From Nemertoderma westbladi (Eukaryota > Xenacoelomorpha > Nemertodermatida > Nemertodermatidae): a stretch of DNA of 62,700 nucleotides. The translations under genes were made by a program, and so were the position numbers. The stretch is taken from positions 1 through 62,700 of the forward strand of contig JAUCBJ010007935.1 in the NCBI GenBank assembly GCA_032718475.1, given 5' to 3'. The notes beneath the pieces were generated by a model, which worked only from the letters and a program-made list of their open reading frames with translations, was not told where the DNA came from and did no database searches. The number at the start of each line of letters is the position of its first letter. Positions within the stretch are counted from its first letter, which is position 1. This document shows positions 57,199-62,700 of this stretch, in pieces.

Positions 57199-60100
57199 TT
57201 AATCAGCTGCCTCTTTAATGTCAATAAGGTAATTACCAATCTTAACTGAGTGACCATGCTTGGCTTTATCCAGAGAATTTGTGTCTATTTGAATGGAATA
57301 AACTCCATCTTCTTTATTTCCACTTATAAAGTTCATGTTATCCGCCACTCGTTGTTCTTCTCTACGATGGATATCGGTTTCTCGACTGAACGATTGCTTG
57401 TAAAGCTCATTCCCTTGCCCAATCGTTGATGATTGTTTATTAAAATTGTTTAGGAATGAATTCACGTGTTCACCTAGTTGTTTTCGCTCACTTGTTTTGT
57501 TCCAGTGAGACGGTAATGTGTTTGGAAGATGATTGACCACATTCCCCTCCATATTCATAACCTGTGTTGGGCAATCTAAGGTCATTGGTTTAATTGTTCG
57601 GTTTGTAAGGTATGGTGGTTTATTTACAGTGTTCGAAGTATTGATGTTAGAAAATTGGCCGGATAAGTTTGGAACGCCTTGATGCATATTATTCGTATTT
57701 GAATTTGCAGGATATGATTTATATTGTCTATCAATAATATTTTTTGAACGCAACAAGGATGACCACTGAGTTTCAGTGAGTGTTTGATAATCTTTGGGGT
57801 GAGATGATGTTGGAATGCCCTGTATTCCTTTTGGGTTAGATATATGACCTGTATTAGTGTCCATTTTCGAAATATCATATGGTTGGGACAAATGAGCCGG
57901 TAGATTGAAATTAGTTTGAACAGGAAATTCATTTGTGTTATATAAGTTTCCATCATTTATATTACTTGCATTTATGAGTTTATTATCATTAATAGCATAA
58001 CTATCTCTTATTATCTTCTCAGGTGTGGTTACCATTGGGACAAAACAAGGTTGTGAGGTAATGACATGTCCAGTTTGATATTTGACTAACTGATTTGGTT
58101 GATTCGACTTTACAAATAAAGGATCTTCAATTGGCAATTTTCGCTTCTTTATCAACTCATTCCGGTTACTTGGCAAGCCATTAAGATTTAATAATGGCGA
58201 ACACTCGCAATTAGGGGGGTGATAGATCTCTTGTTTTTGTTGTGGTCGAATACGGTAGTTGCGCAAGTTGTTGTTTATTGGCGGGTTGCACATTTGATTT
58301 AATGTCCGACTAGATTGATCCAATTGCGGAATCATCGGGTTCAAGTTTGATGAAAATGTTTTACAATGGAAATTATCATTTAAACTATAATCATTGAAAT
58401 AGTTATTGTTATTCATTATGTATTTATCTTGTGCAGCAGCCGTTACTGGTTGCATCGACATGAACTGATCGTTTGGACCAAATTGTCCAAAGGACTGTAT
58501 CGGTGTGTGATTCAGAAATTGTTCATGATGCAAAACATTTGGTTGTATCTGGTGTTGTGGATGAAGTGGCCATGACTGAGGAAGGTAACTGGATTGCTGA
58601 TAGAATATTGGAAGTCTCGGATATGGAATTCCTGCCCCAGGAGATCCGTACATTATTTGTTGAGATTGAAAGTTACTATTTGGGTAAAATTCATTCCTCT
58701 TATCTGGAGGACGAAATTGCATTCCAAACATAGGTGGTCTCTGGGCAGGAACATGTGACCCATTTCGAACCATCGGTTGATAGGAAGTTTGATTATTATC
58801 AATGTTGTTCAAAATTTGCTGGCAATCCTGGCTGTATTGTTGTAAGCAAATGTCATTTTGATTCAGTGTTGTCCTATGCTGGGCATCATAGGGATTGGGA
58901 TGATTTTTCTCATAACACATTCTCAAACTACTATCATTTGTAACAATAGGAAAGCTGTTTATATTATTAATATTATTACACTTGGCTGGTATGGGTTGAA
59001 TTTGTGGCATATGAATTGGCATAAAAGGTTCCATATTTGTATCCAAACAATTTGTTGCCCCATACATAGTTTTGTATGTTTCATTGTTTAAAATAGGCCT
59101 ACTATAATTTGAACCAGAGCTAATAGGCATTGTAGGGATATTTAGCTTCCTCTTTTTCAATTTACATGGTTTTTTTAATTTTGGTCTTTGAGAAATTGAT
59201 TGTATTTTACCAACATTTGTCTTTCTGATATTAGGAGCATCATTTAAGGTTTGCATATTTTCTCCGAAACTGTTAAAACCAAACGCAGTCAAAGGGTCAT
59301 TTTTTGCAAAATTATCTGACCTATGCAATGGAATTACATCGTCAATACAATCGGATTTTGAGGGCATGGGGTTTGATATACATTTTCCATTCAGCGAATT
59401 AATTAGAGACGTTACAGGGTTCGTATTACTGAATTGCATTGAAGTTGAAATTTCATCATATGCTGTAATGGTTTGAGGAATAGCATCAGTTGGTGTTACA
59501 CCTGTATATTTGGAAACATCCAAAGGTATGTTGAGATAATCATATGGCTTTTGTTTCACCATTTGGAAGCTTTTTGTGACATTACTTACAATCATATTTC
59601 TTCTATCAGGGTCACTGCTTTGAGAATTTTTAGCAATATCATGCGCTCCTCTTGCATCAACTAACTGACCCATTTTTTTGAAGCCTTCTGTACCATTTTC
59701 ACACAATGTTGGTAAACATGTAGATATCTCAAGTGATTTTGAAACACTTTCATCAGCATTTGTGTTAGCCTCTATGGAGTTTTCAGTATCGTGTTTATAT
59801 CTTTCCTTACTTTGATCAATACAATTTTTGCTTCCAGTAATTAACGAATCTCTTGCTGTGGTACTTTCATTACCTTTAACACCAGGGCTACTAATATCAG
59901 TTATTGATCCTGCCATTTGAAATGTTGATAACGTTTTGTGCAAATCATTCTCAATTGGGTCCACCGACATATATTCAGGGTTATTAATTTCTACATAATT
60001 GTCAGAGGTGACAGCTTTGCACATGGAGTTTTTATTGGCATCTTCACTAACGAAAGGCCATTTGCTTTTCATGTTTAAAGCCATTGTCTGCAAAGACATT

Positions 60101-62607
60101 TGAGGATTGTTTTCATGATTTGGTAAAGATGTTTTACTGGGATGTAAAGTTGTTGTTGTTTTACCGCTGCTGCTACATTCATAAGTAGATTCTAATTGTT
60201 TCACATATTTGAGTTTTCTAAAATCACTAAAACTTGTGTTAGTTCCAATATTTACATCAAACTGACCCAAGTGGATTTTTGGTTTACTTAAAAGGTAAGA
60301 TTCTTTAGTGTCTTTCTTTGGTTTTCGATTGCTTTTTTTACTTAATGAGTATATATTAGAAACCTTAATAGGTTCCGCTTCATTCGAACAACTGGTTGTT
60401 TGGTTAGTTGTACAGTTGCTTGAAGTACTAACAATTTCACTATAATACCTATATTTTTCAGATGATTCCAGATAGCTGGTTGTTGGTAATGTATTCATAT
60501 TTTCAGAATGTTCGAGACAAGCAACTGATGGCATTTCTATTCCATATGAATCAACATCGTTTGCAATAAATTCATCTTCCACTATGATTTTTTTTATTAC
60601 GCTCATGCTGTCAATTTTGCAATCAATAGGATTACCAATTGAATTCCCTTTATATCCATTAGTATCGCATTCTGTGTCATTAGAAGAAATGTCGATCAAA
60701 TCCCCCATCACACTTGGATCGATCACATACTTACCATTATTGCCACTACAAACCATAGATGTGGTGTCATCACCAACATTTGCTGAATCATTTGATGAAA
60801 CGATATCCAATAAAGTTTCCATTTCTCTGGAATTTATCGAAAAGTTGTTCTCAGCATTGTTATCATCACTAGTACTGTCCTCTTCTGCATGTTTGGAGTA
60901 AGATGTGAGCTGATTTATAGCTCTCTGTATTTCATCCCATTCAGTATCAGAGTCAATATTATCACTTTTGCAGATTTCAGGTGTTACACATACATTTGGG
61001 CATAAATTTGCCGTAGATGTTATATCCCCAACACCAATTCTACTAGTAGTATTGGCTTTAGAACCCAATGATATTTGCTGTGATGATGATGAGCCCTCTT
61101 TTGCCGTAAAGTAATTATTATCAGCATTTTTGTTGCAATTACCCATATGGTTTGTTTGCTTTCCTTGGTTCACTTTATTTTTATTCTTGAGTTGTTTTTT
61201 ATGCTGTAATTTGTAGTTTTTTTGTTCCACTTTCCTTAAAGGCAAAGTTTGATTATGCTGTAGTTTTTGAAGATCATCTGTTTTATGGGATTTAATCATA
61301 AAATTACTGTTTAATTCTGGCGTCAAAGTTTTTATTTCTCTTGTATTTTCTTTATGGTATTTGACAGGATTAGAAATTGATTTGCTTTTCTGCATATTTT
61401 TTCTTAATGTCATTATTCGCCGGAATTTTTTCTGAATATTATTCTTTCTATCATAGTCTGTAGTAAGTAACTGCATTGGAATATTTGTTGTTGTTATTTC
61501 TTTGTCTTTCGATGGAGGAACATTTGTCTGTTGCTTATGTAGTGGATGAACATATGGTCCGGGATCAGTGGCCATTTGATTATCTAAGATTTCTTTCTTA
61601 CTACGACGACTTGCAAACACATTTAGCTTTGCCTTTGGCAATACCTTCAAGGAATTGTTGTTATTCGAAAACTCTGAAGTTTTCTGTACTTTATCAAGCC
61701 TTATGTTATCTGTATTTGTAGTGGGTTTTGAAACTTCTTTACCAGAGAATAAAGTAACAAGCTTATTATTTATAGGCAGCCTAGTAAGCACGGGTCCCAG
61801 TAACATGTTCTCCTTCGCCAAACCCATTGTTTCAAAGGTTTCAATCTTAGCAGAATCTCGCAAAATACTTGCCTTTTCATCATCTTGAACATGATCATGC
61901 GCATGCCCGCTTGTAATATTGTGGGGACTACACTGAATAAATGAAGACAACTTTGTCGATTTTCCAATATGCCATTTCTTTTTGGGCTTCGGCGTTTGGG
62001 TACTGGATTCGTCATTAGCGACAGAGATGCCATTGTCACCACGAGTTTCATCGTGGATGTCCTCAATATTTCTAGAATGCATTGACTCCGATTTTCGATC
62101 GTTGTTTTGCCTAGATTGATGGCTTCTATATGATCGTAATGCGTTGTCATCTTCAGTATCCTCATTTTCGTCAGTGTAAAATGTTGTATCAGATTGAAAA
62201 TTCTCCATTGACGTTTCACCATCTGAATGGTCTGAGTTATATGAATCGCTTGTATTGTTATCATGTCGCCCATGTTCAATCGTTTGCGCATTAAATAATT
62301 CTATTCCTTTGTGACACAGAGAGCTTTCTTGAATTTTTAGTTTTCCTGTTTTATTACTACTTTTTCCCAAGTATTTACTAATGTATAACGACTTCACTTT
62401 CTGTAATTTTGCTCGCTTATGTAAGTATTCAGGAGCTCCGATATCACAATCACTGCCCCGTGATTGTTCGACATGGTATTCCTCTTGGGTTCCCAATTGA
62501 TTCCTAGTATAATCTCCTCCACTGTCTTCTGAACTGCCATCGCTATTAAGTTCATCATATTGACCATTCATCGTTTTGAAAGTATTATTCCTTGTGCCGT
62601 TGGTATT
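57199..62607 (-). CDS. Large disordered protein, terminal exon (partial gene)
   Basis: A 1790-codon minus-strand frame from ATG 62571 to TAA 57199. The frame stays open upstream of the ATG to an acceptor-like TTTAACAG at 62608-62615, so this is probably the last exon of a gene whose earlier exons lie outside the window. The protein is Asn/Ser/Thr/Gln-rich, starts with an acidic stretch, and has long low-complexity segments, a Met/Pro/Gln-rich middle, and basic clusters that look like nuclear localisation signals (K-K-R-K-L near 59150 and again near 58140). I recognise no catalytic domain. The last about 35 residues (V-Y-S-I-Q-I-D-T-N and H-S-V-K-I-G-N-Y-L-I-D-I) look folded. Nuclear scaffold or regulator is an inference only. 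Confidence 0.75.
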   Translation of the reverse strand, partial: NTNGTRNNTFKTMNGQYDELNSDGSSEDSGGDYTRNQLGTQEEYHVEQSRGSDCDIGAPEYLHKRAKLQKVKSLYISKYLGKSSNKTGKLKIQESSLCHKGIELFNAQTIEHGRHDNNTSDSYNSDHSDGETSMENFQSDTTFYTDENEDTEDDNALRSYRSHQSRQNNDRKSESMHSRNIEDIHDETRGDNGISVANDESSTQTPKPKKKWHIGKSTKLSSFIQCSPHNITSGHAHDHVQDDEKASILRDSAKIETFETMGLAKENMLLGPVLTRLPINNKLVTLFSGKEVSKPTTNTDNIRLDKVQKTSEFSNNNNSLKVLPKAKLNVFASRRSKKEILDNQMATDPGPYVHPLHKQQTNVPPSKDKEITTTNIPMQLLTTDYDRKNNIQKKFRRIMTLRKNMQKSKSISNPVKYHKENTREIKTLTPELNSNFMIKSHKTDDLQKLQHNQTLPLRKVEQKNYKLQHKKQLKNKNKVNQGKQTNHMGNCNKNADNNYFTAKEGSSSSQQISLGSKANTTSRIGVGDITSTANLCPNVCVTPEICKSDNIDSDTEWDEIQRAINQLTSYSKHAEEDSTSDDNNAENNFSINSREMETLLDIVSSNDSANVGDDTTSMVCSGNNGKYVIDPSVMGDLIDISSNDTECDTNGYKGNSIGNPIDCKIDSMSVIKKIIVEDEFIANDVDSYGIEMPSVACLEHSENMNTLPTTSYLESSEKYRYYSEIVSTSSNCTTNQTTSCSNEAEPIKVSNIYSLSKKSNRKPKKDTKESYLLSKPKIHLGQFDVNIGTNTSFSDFRKLKYVKQLESTYECSSSGKTTTTLHPSKTSLPNHENNPQMSLQTMALNMKSKWPFVSEDANKNSMCKAVTSDNYVEINNPEYMSVDPIENDLHKTLSTFQMAGSITDISSPGVKGNESTTARDSLITGSKNCIDQSKERYKHDTENSIEANTNADESVSKSLEISTCLPTLCENGTEGFKKMGQLVDARGAHDIAKNSQSSDPDRRNMIVSNVTKSFQMVKQKPYDYLNIPLDVSKYTGVTPTDAIPQTITAYDEISTSMQFSNTNPVTSLINSLNGKCISNPMPSKSDCIDDVIPLHRSDNFAKNDPLTAFGFNSFGENMQTLNDAPNIRKTNVGKIQSISQRPKLKKPCKLKKRKLNIPTMPISSGSNYSRPILNNETYKTMYGATNCLDTNMEPFMPIHMPQIQPIPAKCNNINNINSFPIVTNDSSLRMCYEKNHPNPYDAQHRTTLNQNDICLQQYSQDCQQILNNIDNNQTSYQPMVRNGSHVPAQRPPMFGMQFRPPDKRNEFYPNSNFQSQQIMYGSPGAGIPYPRLPIFYQQSSYLPQSWPLHPQHQIQPNVLHHEQFLNHTPIQSFGQFGPNDQFMSMQPVTAAAQDKYIMNNNNYFNDYSLNDNFHCKTFSSNLNPMIPQLDQSSRTLNQMCNPPINNNLRNYRIRPQQKQEIYHPPNCECSPLLNLNGLPSNRNELIKKRKLPIEDPLFVKSNQPNQLVKYQTGHVITSQPCFVPMVTTPEKIIRDSYAINDNKLINASNINDGNLYNTNEFPVQTNFNLPAHLSQPYDISKMDTNTGHISNPKGIQGIPTSSHPKDYQTLTETQWSSLLRSKNIIDRQYKSYPANSNTNNMHQGVPNLSGQFSNINTSNTVNKPPYLTNRTIKPMTLDCPTQVMNMEGNVVNHLPNTLPSHWNKTSERKQLGEHVNSFLNNFNKQSSTIGQGNELYKQSFSRETDIHRREEQRVADNMNFISGNKEDGVYSIQIDTNSLDKAKHGHSVKIGNYLIDIKEAAD

Positions 62608-62700
62608 CTGTTAAATATATTTGTGGAAAACCTAAAAAATTACACCAAATTATAGAATTATTATTGTTTATATTTCTATTTCAGATAAGGGGGGGGGGGG
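62608..62700 (-). other. Putative intron upstream of the last exon
   Basis: On the minus strand, TTTTTTAG and TTTAACAG are candidate acceptors; the in-frame TAA lies just inside the second. A G12 run (62689-62700) at the window edge resembles the ends of the homopolymer-bounded repeat family. Confidence 0.45.

Noticed and set aside
61770-62291. 173-codon minus-strand ORF in a second frame
   Set aside because: It lies wholly within the 1790-codon frame and mirrors its composition.

Overview
This is nuclear DNA of an invertebrate metazoan. The support is a spliced transmembrane channel-like (TMC) gene, a UTP18 ribosome-biogenesis gene, animal-type RTE and BEL/Pao retroelements, a tRNA-derived SINE, many short inverted-repeat elements and AT-rich intergenic DNA. 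The palindromes TAGGCCTA and TACCGGTA recur throughout. I cannot name the species.

Layout. 1-4056: repeats, including a probable LTR-retrotransposon 3' end (PPT plus LTR) and a tRNA-derived SINE with a hammerhead-like core. 4057-11918: a gag-only element on the minus strand between two nearly identical 1.56-kb direct repeats (TG...CA). One repeat carries a LINE fragment flanked by a 101-bp duplication; the other carries a 700-bp Tc1/mariner-type element with TA target sites. 12795-14279: UTP18 on one exon. 15611-28957: a 13.3-kb satellite of about 333 copies of a 40-bp monomer with nested higher-order repeats. 30280-32688: a 5'-truncated RTE LINE with a 12-bp target duplication. 32757-39977: a decayed BEL/Pao-type element with an LTR start, the end of an integrase gene, an array of five hairpins with covarying stems, a block of three unfamiliar ORFs (one with two CCHC knuckles), a PPT and a 3' LTR. 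42653-50123: a probable three-exon TMC gene whose introns hold MITEs and LINE remnants. 50930-52080: another LINE remnant. 57199-62607 (minus): a 5.4-kb terminal exon of a large, probably disordered protein whose upstream exons lie beyond the window.

The three host genes (UTP18 in the nucleolus, TMC in membranes, and an unidentified low-complexity protein) have no evident joint function. Most of the window is repeat DNA. The most unusual signals are RNA-structure-like patterns inside the BEL/Pao-type element: five tandem hairpins sharing a core but with different, complementary stems, and a nine-copy motif that could fold into a GAAA-tetraloop hairpin.
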